This document shows positions 1 to 6,209 of a DNA stretch of 8,464 nt, in pieces (the first letter of the stretch is position 1; every line of letters starts with the position of its first letter). This DNA comes from Chloroflexota bacterium (GTDB taxonomy: Bacteria > Chloroflexota > Limnocylindria > Limnocylindrales > CSP1-4), in NCBI GenBank assembly GCA_003158495.1, contig PMJT01000109.1:1-8464 (forward strand), written 5' to 3'. Under the pieces are notes generated by a model. It made no database searches and was not told the DNA's origin. It saw nothing but the letters and a program-made list of their open reading frames with translations. Made by a program: the position numbers and the translations under genes.

Positions 1-1101
1 GCGCATTTCCGGCTGGCGGGAGAGCTGCGAGAGGGCGATAACGGGTACCTTCAACTCACGGGCGAGGCCTTTGAGACCGCGGCTGATCTCCGAAACCTCC
101 TGGACGCGGTTGGAGTCGCGGCTCTGGGTGGTGGCCTGCATGAGCTGGAGGTAGTCCACGATCAGAAGGTCCAGCCCGTGCTCGGCCTGGAGGCGGCGGG
201 CCTTCGTCCGCAACTCCATGGTGCTGATGTTCGGCGTGTCGTCTATGTAGATAGGGGCGTCCGAAAGGGCTTGCAGCGCGGGCGCGATTCGGGCGAAGTC
301 CAGCTCCTCCAGGAAGCCCGAGCGCAGCCGCTGGGAGTCGATCGAAGCGACGCTCGACAGCAGGCGCAGGACGAGCTGCTCCTTGCTCATTTCCAGGCTG
401 AAGACGCCGACCGTCTTGCCTTCTCGGACGGCGGCATGCTCCGCTACGTTCAGTGCGAGACTCGTCTTGCCGACGCTGGGGCGGGCCGCGAGGATGACCA
501 GGTCGCTCGGCTGGAAGCCGGTGGTCAGCTGGTCCAGGTCCGCAAAGCCCGAGGCCACGCCGACGATCTCGCCGCGATGGGCGTGGAGATAGTCCAGCCG
601 GTCGTAGGCGTCGTGGAGCAGCGTTCGCAACGGGCTGAAGCCGTCGTTGCTTCGGTGCTGGCTGACCGAGAAGAGCTCGGCCTCCGACCGGTCGATCGAC
701 TCCTGGATGTCCGCGCCATCCTCGTAACCGATCGCGGCGATCTTGCCGGCGGCCTGGATCAGTCGGCGCAGGACGGCCTTGCGCTCGACGATGCGGCCGT
801 ACTGCGCCACGTGGACGGCTGTGGGAGTGTCGTTGCCCAGCGTAGATAGATAGCTCGCCCCGCCAACGGACTCGAGATCCCCGTCCCGCTCCAGCGTCTC
901 CGCGACCGTGACTACGTCTATCGGCTCGCGCTTGTCGAAGAGCTGGAGCATCGCTGCGAAGATTCGGCCGTGTGCCTGCCGGTAGAAATCCTCGGAGTGC
1001 AGGAAATCCGCGACCTCAATGATCGCGTCGCGGTCGATCAAGATGGACCCGAGCACTGCTTGCTCGGAATCCAGGTTCTGTGGTGGCAGTCGGTCGATCA
1101 C
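1..1101 (-). CDS. dnaB: Replicative DNA helicase DnaB, 3' end beyond window
   Basis: Hexameric replicative helicase that unwinds DNA ahead of the fork using ATP. I translated 367 codons on the minus strand. Residues 1-105 are the DnaB N-terminal domain (PPQNLDSEQAVLGSIL near the start, then DFYRQAHGRIF). Residues ~175-367 are the RecA-like helicase core: Walker A ARPSVGKTS (206-214, Lys212), SLEMS with the likely catalytic Glu237, Walker B LLIVDYLQL (Asp316), and the SQLSR motif (358-362). The family is usually ~440-470 residues, so about 75-100 C-terminal residues lie outside the window. The start is GTG at 1101: it directly precedes the conserved N-terminus, an in-frame TAG lies upstream with no ATG/GTG/TTG between, and a GAGGGA sequence sits about 10 nt before it. 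No intein interrupts Walker A, a common intein site in DnaB. It lies downstream of lexA on the same strand, separated by ~295 nt, so it probably has its own promoter. Confidence 0.97.
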   Translation of the reverse strand, partial: MIDRLPPQNLDSEQAVLGSILIDRDAIIEVADFLHSEDFYRQAHGRIFAAMLQLFDKREPIDVVTVAETLERDGDLESVGGASYLSTLGNDTPTAVHVAQYGRIVERKAVLRRLIQAAGKIAAIGYEDGADIQESIDRSEAELFSVSQHRSNDGFSPLRTLLHDAYDRLDYLHAHRGEIVGVASGFADLDQLTTGFQPSDLVILAARPSVGKTSLALNVAEHAAVREGKTVGVFSLEMSKEQLVLRLLSSVASIDSQRLRSGFLEELDFARIAPALQALSDAPIYIDDTPNISTMELRTKARRLQAEHGLDLLIVDYLQLMQATTQSRDSNRVQEVSEISRGLKGLARELKVPVIALSQLSRQPEMR

Positions 1102-1396
1102 GGGTGGGCGGTCCCTCGTGGCCTGTATTGCTATGTGTCGACCCTATCGTGACCGTGCGGGTGACTCGCGACTCACCGAAGGGGCCAGCCGGGCGGTCGT
1201 TCTATCCCCGAATTCGCGGCGGTGTGGGCGGTATGTGGACAGCCGATGTGGACGAATGGCCCGCTGAGCTCCGCTCGCCACCGGCTGCGAGCCGACAGCC
1301 GAGGCGCCGTCCGAGCACCGGAGCGAGCGCACCCCAGGTACCTGAGCGAGGAGCGCAGCGCGGCAACAAAGGCATAGGCGGCCTGGTCGCAGCCGG
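1102..1396. other. lexA-dnaB intergenic region, no gene seen
   Basis: This stretch holds the dnaB leader. I see no convincing protein: short frames on both strands lack family resemblance and ribosome binding sites. It contains two DnaA-box-like 9-mers (listed separately). A 5-bp inverted repeat, GGTGA/TCACC with an 8-nt loop, lies at 1160-1177, about 60 nt upstream of dnaB. A perfect 10-bp palindrome, CAGGTACCTG, lies at 1335-1344, flanked by repeated GAGCGAG words (1321-1327 and 1344-1350). No T-tract-followed hairpin marks an intrinsic terminator for lexA, and I could not pick a confident dnaB promoter. Confidence 0.5.
1234..1255 (-). promoter_or_regulatory. Pair of DnaA-box-like 9-mers upstream of dnaB
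   Basis: On the minus strand two sequences read CTGTCCACA (1242 to 1234) and TCGTCCACA (1255 to 1247). Each differs by one base from TTGTCCACA, the DnaA box form common in GC-rich Gram-positive bacteria. They share orientation and are spaced 13 nt start to start, about 135-155 nt before the dnaB start. DnaA could bind here to tune dnaB expression. That is inference from motif and position only. Two 8/9 matches can arise by chance, and an 8-base direct repeat (ATGTGGAC on the plus strand) explains the pair equally well. Confidence 0.3.
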
Positions 1397-2047
1397 CTAG
1401 TCCAGCCTCCTGATGACGCCGATGAGCTTCCCCTGGATTCGGACGTCGTTGTAGAACATGGCCGGGTAGTCCGGATTGGCCGGCTGCAGGCGGATGCGTC
1501 CGGCTTCCTTGAAGAACTGCTTCAAGGTCACAGAGTTCTCCTCCACCTGGGCGACCACGATGTCCCCATCCCGGGCCGTCTGCTGCGGCCGGATCAGGAC
1601 GAAGTCGCCGTCCTGGATGTGGGCGTTGATCATCGAATCGCCGCGAACACGGAGCACGTAGGCATCGCCCGAGGGCGCCAGCAGGTCCGGTACGGCCATG
1701 CTTTCCGATGCGTCCTGGTAGGCCTCGATCGGCCCGCCCGCGGCGATCTCGCCGACGATGGGCAGAACGTGCGCATCCGGCGCGGCGGACTGAGGCATGA
1801 GCTCGCCCGACAGCCCGAGTCGGAGGGCGGCGGTCGGCGTAAGCCGCAGAGCCCGGGACTGGGCCGCACCGCGCTCCAGGTAGCCCTCGCGCTCGAGCAT
1901 CTGGAGGTGGTGGTGGACAGCGGAAGTTGACGCAAGGTCTACCGCGACCGCGATCTCACGAACAGACGGCGGATACCCGCGGCTCCGCAGCGTGGCAGCG
2001 ATGTAATCCAGGATCTTGCGTTTCCGTTCGGCGTCGTGCTTAGTCAC
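1397..2047 (-). CDS. lexA: LexA, SOS-response transcriptional repressor
   Basis: Self-cleaving repressor of DNA-damage genes, 216 residues, a usual length for the family. Residues 1-66 form the winged helix-turn-helix domain (RGYPPSVREIAVAVDL, then SAVHHHLQMLEREGYLER). The C-terminal S24 peptidase domain contains the RecA-stimulated cleavage site Ala103-Gly104 in VGEIAAGGP, nucleophile Ser138 in RGDSM and general base Lys176 in VTLKQF. All catalytic elements are therefore intact. The start is GTG at 2047, with AGGAGG 5 nt upstream. Its promoter carries a LexA box, so it should repress itself and be induced after DNA damage. It lies between the hydrogenase operon and dnaB on the same strand. 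I see no anomaly in length or motifs. Confidence 0.97.
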   Translation of the reverse strand: MTKHDAERKRKILDYIAATLRSRGYPPSVREIAVAVDLASTSAVHHHLQMLEREGYLERGAAQSRALRLTPTAALRLGLSGELMPQSAAPDAHVLPIVGEIAAGGPIEAYQDASESMAVPDLLAPSGDAYVLRVRGDSMINAHIQDGDFVLIRPQQTARDGDIVVAQVEENSVTLKQFFKEAGRIRLQPANPDYPAMFYNDVRIQGKLIGVIRRLD

Positions 2048-2052
2048 CGGCG

Positions 2053-2058
2053 CCTCCT
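2053..2058 (-). promoter_or_regulatory. Ribosome binding site of lexA
   Basis: A perfect AGGAGG on the minus strand, 5 nt before the GTG at 2047. It decides that GTG as the lexA start. Confidence 0.8.
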
Positions 2059-2070
2059 TTCCCTTTCGCG

Positions 2071-2099
2071 AGGTTACAGAACACCCGTTCGATTGTCAA
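2071..2099 (-). promoter_or_regulatory. lexA promoter
   Basis: A consensus -35 TTGACA occupies 2099-2094. After a 17-nt spacer comes TAACCT (2076-2071), only 3/6 against TATAAT but fitting the TAnnnT pattern common in high-GC Gram-positive promoters. The -10 ends 23 nt before the start codon, so the leader should be short. The spacer contains the LexA operator, so bound repressor would block RNA polymerase. Confidence 0.7.
2078..2091. promoter_or_regulatory. LexA operator (SOS box)
   Basis: The 14-mer AGAACACCCGTTCG matches the Gram-positive SOS box CGAACRNRYGTTYG at all but the outermost base by its two GAAC/GTTC half-sites, with the inner positions loosely conserved. It is an inverted repeat of GAAC and GTTC separated by 4 nt. 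It lies wholly within the 17-nt spacer of the lexA promoter, 31 nt upstream of the start codon. Placement and match together support negative autoregulation. Confidence 0.85.
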
Positions 2100-2105
2100 G
2101 CCTGT

Positions 2106-2115
2106 CACCGAGGTG
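2106..2115. repeat. Short inverted repeat next to lexA -35
   Basis: CACC-GA-GGTG, a 4-bp inverted repeat with a 2-nt centre, starts 7 nt upstream of the lexA -35 hexamer. It could be an accessory operator or chance in GC-rich DNA; nothing else supports it. Confidence 0.2.
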
Positions 2116-2229
2116 CGCCCGGGGTGGTTATCGTCGGTGTACCCGAGGAGGCGAGCCTGACTTCGGCCGAGTTGTTCGTACCTCGCCGTTGCCCTATTCG
2201 ACCCGGCGACCGGCACTCTTGGACGGAAT

Positions 2230-2248
2230 GGGCCGATGACCATGGCCC
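2230..2248 (-). terminator. Weak hairpin downstream of hydrogenase operon
   Basis: GGGCC and GGCCC pair around a 9-nt loop, beginning 27 nt past the stop codon of the last hydrogenase gene. There is no T-tract after it, so it is a poor intrinsic terminator and may act only as an RNA 3'-end stabiliser, or not at all. No better terminator is visible before the lexA promoter, so some readthrough into lexA is possible. Confidence 0.2.
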
Positions 2249-2274
2249 GCACCTACCGCACCGCGACGCTGCTC

Positions 2275-3141
2275 CTACTGGGGCCCAGCCACCACGACAT
2301 CGGCGGTCCGGGGCGGCAGGGCCACGGCCATGAGCAGGCCCTCGATGATGGCCTCGGGGCGGGGCGGGCAGCCGGGGACGAAGACATCCACAGGGAACGC
2401 GCCGGCGACGCCGTTTCGGGTTTGGGGCGAGCCGGCGAACACGCCGCCGCTGATCGCACACGCGCCGATAGCGACCACGAGTCTCGGTTCGGGCATGGCT
2501 TCGTACGTGCGGCGGGCCGCTTCCTGGAGGTTGGCGGTCATCACGCCGGTGACCAGCAACAGGTCGGCGTGGCGCGGGGACGCGACGAAGTCGATGCCGA
2601 GCCGCTGGACGTCGTGGTAGGAGTTCAGAAGCGCGGCGACCTCCCAGTCGCAGCCGTTGCAGGAACCTGCGTCGAGATGCCGAACGTGGAGCGACCGGCC
2701 GAACCGGCCCAGGATCTGGGCGCGGGCCCGATCTTCGGCGGCGCGGTCGATTGCCGGCTCGCCGGGGGCCGCTGCCCGCTCGACCAGGTCGGCTAAGCTC
2801 TGGCTCGCCAGTTCGACCCTCGAGCTCATCTTGATCGCGCCGTTCGGGCAAGCCAGGACGCAGGCGGCGCAGACCACGCACTTGCCGGCGTCGATCGAGG
2901 GCTTGTCGGCGGCTTGGGCGCCTTCGCCCGACTCTCCGTCGGGCGAAGCGACAGGCGCCAGTTCGATGGCGTCGGTTGGGCAGACCTCGGCGCAGGCTCC
3001 GGCGTTCTCGCAGCGCGCCGGATCGATCTCGGGCAGGCCGCGGGTCGCTGCCTGCAGGAGCGGCGCCGCCTCGGGGTAGCGCGAGGTCGCTACCGGATCT
3101 CGCAGCGGCGTGATCAGTCGGCGGAGGATGTCGAGCGGCAT
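2275..3141 (-). CDS. Hydrogenase-4 small subunit fused to ferredoxin (HyfH-HyfI type)
   Basis: Electron-transfer subunit of the hydrogenase, 288 residues, expected on the cytoplasmic face of the complex. Residues ~38-104 are a two-motif ferredoxin domain like HyfH/HycF/NuoI: a first motif with Cys44, Cys50, Cys54-Pro, and a complete second motif with Cys88, Cys91, Cys94, Cys98-Pro. Residues ~150-285 are the HyfI/HycG/NuoB-like small subunit, with the proximal [4Fe-4S] ligands Cys161 and Cys164 (CNGCDWE), Cys228 (GACAISGG) and Cys258 (PGCPPRPEA). In E. coli these are two proteins, so this is a natural fusion in gene order H then I. In the first motif Ala47 replaces the expected second cysteine, and a Ser/Glu/Gly/Ala-rich insert separates the motifs (about 60-84). 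The ATG at 3141 follows the large-subunit stop by one base, implying translational coupling. The product could be labelled NuoB-like, but partner genes point to a hydrogenase. Confidence 0.92.
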   Translation of the reverse strand: MPLDILRRLITPLRDPVATSRYPEAAPLLQAATRGLPEIDPARCENAGACAEVCPTDAIELAPVASPDGESGEGAQAADKPSIDAGKCVVCAACVLACPNGAIKMSSRVELASQSLADLVERAAAPGEPAIDRAAEDRARAQILGRFGRSLHVRHLDAGSCNGCDWEVAALLNSYHDVQRLGIDFVASPRHADLLLVTGVMTANLQEAARRTYEAMPEPRLVVAIGACAISGGVFAGSPQTRNGVAGAFPVDVFVPGCPPRPEAIIEGLLMAVALPPRTADVVVAGPQ

Positions 3142-3142
3142 C

Positions 3143-4723
3143 TCAGCGGTCCGTGCAGGCGTAGCAGAGCTCGAAGCTCTTGTTGATTAGCGGGAAGTCC
3201 GGCACGAGGTTGCCCGGCACCACCGAGGCAACCACCGGCCAGTTCGCGAATGATGCCGAGCGGAGGTGCACCCGCGCGACCCGGCCGTCGACACCGGCCA
3301 TGAGCCAGAGCCACGAAGCGCCACGCGGACCTTCGGCTCCGGCGAGGGCGACGGCGCCGGGTTTCGGATCGCCGGCCAGCGGCACGGACGCGTCCCCGAA
3401 CGGCAGGCTGTCGGCGAGCCTGGCGACGATCGCCGCTGATCCGGACGCCTCCTGGGCCCGGACGTGGAATCGCGCTGCAACGTCGCCGGCGGAAGCGCCG
3501 ACCTGCGGGACGTAGACGTCGCGGTAGGCCCCGGCCGGCCGATCGAGCCTCAGGTCCATCTCCAGGCCGCTTGCCCGCGCCGCAACCCCGAGTGCGCCGA
3601 GTCGGAGGGCGGCCTCCCGGGTCAGGACGCCGGTGCCGTGAAGCCGATTCATAAAGCCATCCGATCGAACGAGAAGGCGAACGGTCGATCGGACCTCGTG
3701 CTCGATCTCCGTGACCAGCGGGCCGAGACCGAGAAGCCCGCGTTCGTCGAGATCGAGCCGCAGGCCGCCGGGGGCGACGACGCCCATCAGGTATCGATGG
3801 CCGGTCAGGGCCTCGTTCAGGCGGAGCAGCCGCTCCTTCTGCCAGCCGAGTCGCGAGACGCCGAAGTTGAAGCCGACGCCGGCGCAGATATTGCCGAGAT
3901 CGCCGACGTGGTTGTAGAGCCGTTCCATTTCGGCCAGCAGGACGCGTGCCGCCAGCGCGCGCGGCGGTGGCTCCGTCCCGGTGAGCTGTTCCACGGCCTG
4001 GCTGAAGACAGTGGCATGGGTGACCGTGCAGACGCCGCAGGCCCGCTCAACGATCGGCAGTGCCTCGGCGAGGGTGCGGCCTTCCACCAGCCGCTCGAGG
4101 CCGCGATGAGTGTAGAAAAGCCGCGCGTCCAGGTACAGCACCGACTCGCCCACGGCCGAGAAGCGGAAATGGCCGGGCTCGATGATGCCGGCGTGGATGG
4201 GGCCGACCGGTAGCTGGTAGACACCGTCGCCGTGGGCCACAAACGAGCGGAAGGGTTCGGCCGGCGCGGCCGGTTCGTGGATGACGAGAGGCCGGAGGTC
4301 CGGGTGGCCGGTCGGGACGATGCCGTAGAGGTCGTGGGCCTCTCGTTCGTCCCATTGGGCCGCCGGCACGAGCGGGGTCAGGGACGGGTACGCGGGGTCG
4401 CCGACGGGTAACTCCACGCGGAAGCGGACGATCGGTCCGTCCGGGACCGCGAGCACTTCTTCGACGGCTGGAGCCGTCGGGGCCGGGGCGGGTGCCGCTC
4501 CGGCTCGCCGGGCTGAGTCGCCGTCGTAGGCGACGAGCATGAGGTGGCGCGCGCCGAGGCCGAGAAGCGCGCCGGTGGCCGCGGTCAGATCCTCCGGCGA
4601 GACATTTGCGACGAGTTCACCGGCGGCTCCGCCGCCGGCCACCGAAACCGCCACCGGATGCCCTACCGCCGTCGCCAGGGTTTCTCCGACGGACAGCATC
4701 GTCGTCGCCATCACGTTAGACAC
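3143..4723 (-). CDS. hyfG: [NiFe]-hydrogenase group 4 large subunit with NuoC domain (HyfG/HycE type)
   Basis: Catalytic subunit that would interconvert protons and H2. From the GTG at 4723 it is 526 residues. Residues ~15-150 are a NuoC-like domain (ending EREAHDLYGIV then GHPDLRPL), interrupted by an Ala/Pro-rich stretch at 71-86. Residues ~170-526 are the large subunit, opening with GPIHAGIIEPGHFRF. The L1 motif ERACGVCTVTH supplies Cys229 and Cys232. The L2 motif ELCYACTDR supplies Cys520 and Cys523. All four NiFe ligands are thus present, unlike complex I NuoD or Ehr proteins. The protein ends at Arg526, three residues after the last cysteine, so there is no C-terminal peptide for a maturation protease. 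The GTG overlaps hyfF by 8 nt and has GGAG 6 nt upstream; GTG 4714 and ATG 4711 are alternatives. A longer frame to 4822 would lie inside hyfF. Confidence 0.93.
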   Translation of the reverse strand: MSNVMATTMLSVGETLATAVGHPVAVSVAGGGAAGELVANVSPEDLTAATGALLGLGARHLMLVAYDGDSARRAGAAPAPAPTAPAVEEVLAVPDGPIVRFRVELPVGDPAYPSLTPLVPAAQWDEREAHDLYGIVPTGHPDLRPLVIHEPAAPAEPFRSFVAHGDGVYQLPVGPIHAGIIEPGHFRFSAVGESVLYLDARLFYTHRGLERLVEGRTLAEALPIVERACGVCTVTHATVFSQAVEQLTGTEPPPRALAARVLLAEMERLYNHVGDLGNICAGVGFNFGVSRLGWQKERLLRLNEALTGHRYLMGVVAPGGLRLDLDERGLLGLGPLVTEIEHEVRSTVRLLVRSDGFMNRLHGTGVLTREAALRLGALGVAARASGLEMDLRLDRPAGAYRDVYVPQVGASAGDVAARFHVRAQEASGSAAIVARLADSLPFGDASVPLAGDPKPGAVALAGAEGPRGASWLWLMAGVDGRVARVHLRSASFANWPVVASVVPGNLVPDFPLINKSFELCYACTDR

Positions 4724-6209
4724 GGGTTGCTCCGAGGATGGCGCGGATCGAGTCCAGGGCGGTGGCGAGCGGCCCGGGCGTCCACAAGCCCAGCGCCGCG
4801 ACCGCCAGCAGCGGCCCCGCAAGCCTCAATGCCGTGCCGCTGCCGATGCCGATGCCGCGGGCCGCCTCGAGACTCTCGAGCGGACCGGGGTGGCCCCACA
4901 GGATCCGGCTCCCGTGCACCGCCAGCGCCACGAAGCAGCTCGCCAGCAACAGCGCCGCGATGGCCGCCGCAAAGCCGTAGCCGTGAGTGGCGCCGCCGAT
5001 GACGATCGCAAACTCCGTGACGAAGATCCCGGACGGCGGCAGTCCGCCGAGCAGCAGGATCCCGCCGCCGAGCGCGCCGCCTGCCACGGGCGCGACCGCG
5101 AGCGTCCCGCGGATCGCGGAAAGACGCCGGGTGCCGTATCGCTGGACGAGTTCTCCCGCGGAGAGGAACAGCGTGGCCTTGGTTACGGCGTGGAGACCCA
5201 TGTGGAGAGCGACGCCGAGCAGCGCCAGCGGTCCGCCGAAGCCGATCCCGGCCACTAGAAGACCCATGTGCTCGATGCTCGAGTAGGCCAGCAGCCGCTT
5301 GAGATCCTCCTGGCGGATCATGAAAGGGAGGGCTACGGCCATGCTCAGCAGCCCGAAGATGACCAGCAGGGTCGAGGAGAAGCCCGGGCCGAGCCCGGCC
5401 GTTGCGACGAGATGGAAGCGGACCAGGGCGTATAGCGCGACCATGATCGAGACGCCGGACAGGAGCGCGCTGACCGGGCTCGGGGCCTGGCTGTGGGCGT
5501 CGGGCAGCCAGGTGTGGAACGGCACCAGGCCAGCCTTGGTGCCGTAGCCGGCAAGGGCGAAGACGAAGCTCAGGCGGAGCAGGTTGGGATTGAGTGACGG
5601 CGCGATGGCGATCAGGCGCGTCCAGTTGAGCGCGTCGGAACTCTCGCCCATGACATGAACGGACGAGGCGTAGGCGAGGAGCGTAGCCAGCAGAGCGAAC
5701 CCGACGCCGATAGTGCCCAGGATCAGGTATTTCCATGCCGCCTCTATGGCGTCCGGCGTGCGATTCATGCCGACGAGCAGGGCGGACACGATGGTCGTGG
5801 CTTCGATGGCTACCCAGAGAAGGCCGAGGTTATCGAAGATCGGCACGGCCATCAGCGTCGCGATGAAGCCGAGCAGCAGGGCGTAGTAGCGGCCCTCGTC
5901 CTTCGGGCGAAGGTGCTCGTCGACCAGTTCGTGGTGGATGTACCGGGGCGATGCCCACAGCGCCAGGCCGGCCACGATCAGCGTCAAGACCAGGACGTAG
6001 GCGCCGAGCGCGTCGATCGCGACCACGCCACGCCAGGCTACGATTCGCCCGGAGTGCGCCACTGCCAGCGCGAGGCCGACCCCGGCCGCCGCCGAAACCC
6101 AGTAGGCCGCGAGCGTAACGAGTTCGACCGTCCGGCCGCGCAGCCGCCAGGCCGCAAGACCGCCGATGGTCGGCGCCAGCAGGAGGACCGCGACCGCCAT
6201 CTCGTTCAT
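4716..6209 (-). CDS. hyfF: Hydrogenase-4 membrane subunit HyfF, antiporter-like (NuoL/M/N family)
   Basis: Integral membrane ion-translocating subunit, 497 residues, hydrophobic throughout with about a dozen or more likely helices. Residues that form the proton path in NuoM-type proteins are visible: Glu136 in WVAIEATT, Lys160 in AAWKYLILG, Lys225 and His232 in the segment running GYGTKAGLVPFHTWLPDAH, Lys304 in EDLKRLLAYSS, Lys344 in HAVTKATLF and Glu399 in FVTEF. The core HTWLPDAHSQAPSPVSALLSG is the family signature. It would couple electron transfer in the peripheral arm to H+ (or Na+) movement. The ATG at 6209 overlaps the hyfE stop as ATGA. The context of hyfE before it and hyfG after it separates it from ordinary NuoN/NuoM or Mrp antiporter subunits. 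Confidence 0.92.
   Translation of the reverse strand: MNEMAVAVLLLAPTIGGLAAWRLRGRTVELVTLAAYWVSAAAGVGLALAVAHSGRIVAWRGVVAIDALGAYVLVLTLIVAGLALWASPRYIHHELVDEHLRPKDEGRYYALLLGFIATLMAVPIFDNLGLLWVAIEATTIVSALLVGMNRTPDAIEAAWKYLILGTIGVGFALLATLLAYASSVHVMGESSDALNWTRLIAIAPSLNPNLLRLSFVFALAGYGTKAGLVPFHTWLPDAHSQAPSPVSALLSGVSIMVALYALVRFHLVATAGLGPGFSSTLLVIFGLLSMAVALPFMIRQEDLKRLLAYSSIEHMGLLVAGIGFGGPLALLGVALHMGLHAVTKATLFLSAGELVQRYGTRRLSAIRGTLAVAPVAGGALGGGILLLGGLPPSGIFVTEFAIVIGGATHGYGFAAAIAALLLASCFVALAVHGSRILWGHPGPLESLEAARGIGIGSGTALRLAGPLLAVAALGLWTPGPLATALDSIRAILGATRV
4730..4733 (-). promoter_or_regulatory. Ribosome binding site choosing the hyfG start
   Basis: GGAG on the minus strand, 6 nt before GTG 4723 and inside the end of hyfF. 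It favours GTG 4723 over the ATG at 4711, which would be 18 nt away. Confidence 0.5.

Noticed and set aside
178..849. 223-residue open frame on the plus strand
   Set aside because: Antisense to the conserved DnaB coding sequence; Arg/Gly/Val-rich composition typical of GC-rich shadow frames, no ribosome binding site or recognisable domain.
2160..2250. tRNA-like GGTCGAAT stretch in the operon-lexA spacer (minus strand)
   Set aside because: It recalls a T-loop, but flanking bases do not form the 5-bp T-stem and no acceptor or anticodon stem could be built.
2105..2881. 258-residue minus-strand frame
   Set aside because: Out-of-frame shadow of the HyfH-HyfI fusion; very Arg-rich and without its cysteine motifs.
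3143..4723. Complex I NuoCD or cysteine-less Ehr protein
   Set aside because: Both CxxC pairs for NiFe binding are present and the membrane genes are of the HyfB/C/E/F type, so hydrogenase is the better reading.
4724..4822. N-terminal extension of the large subunit to 4822
   Set aside because: Lies inside hyfF, Arg/Pro/Ser-rich; GTG 4723 has a Shine-Dalgarno and fits the NuoC domain start.
3464..5258. Long plus-strand frames (3464-4213 and 4539-5258)
   Set aside because: Antisense to hyfG and hyfF, whose motifs are clear; shadow frames with charged low-complexity content.
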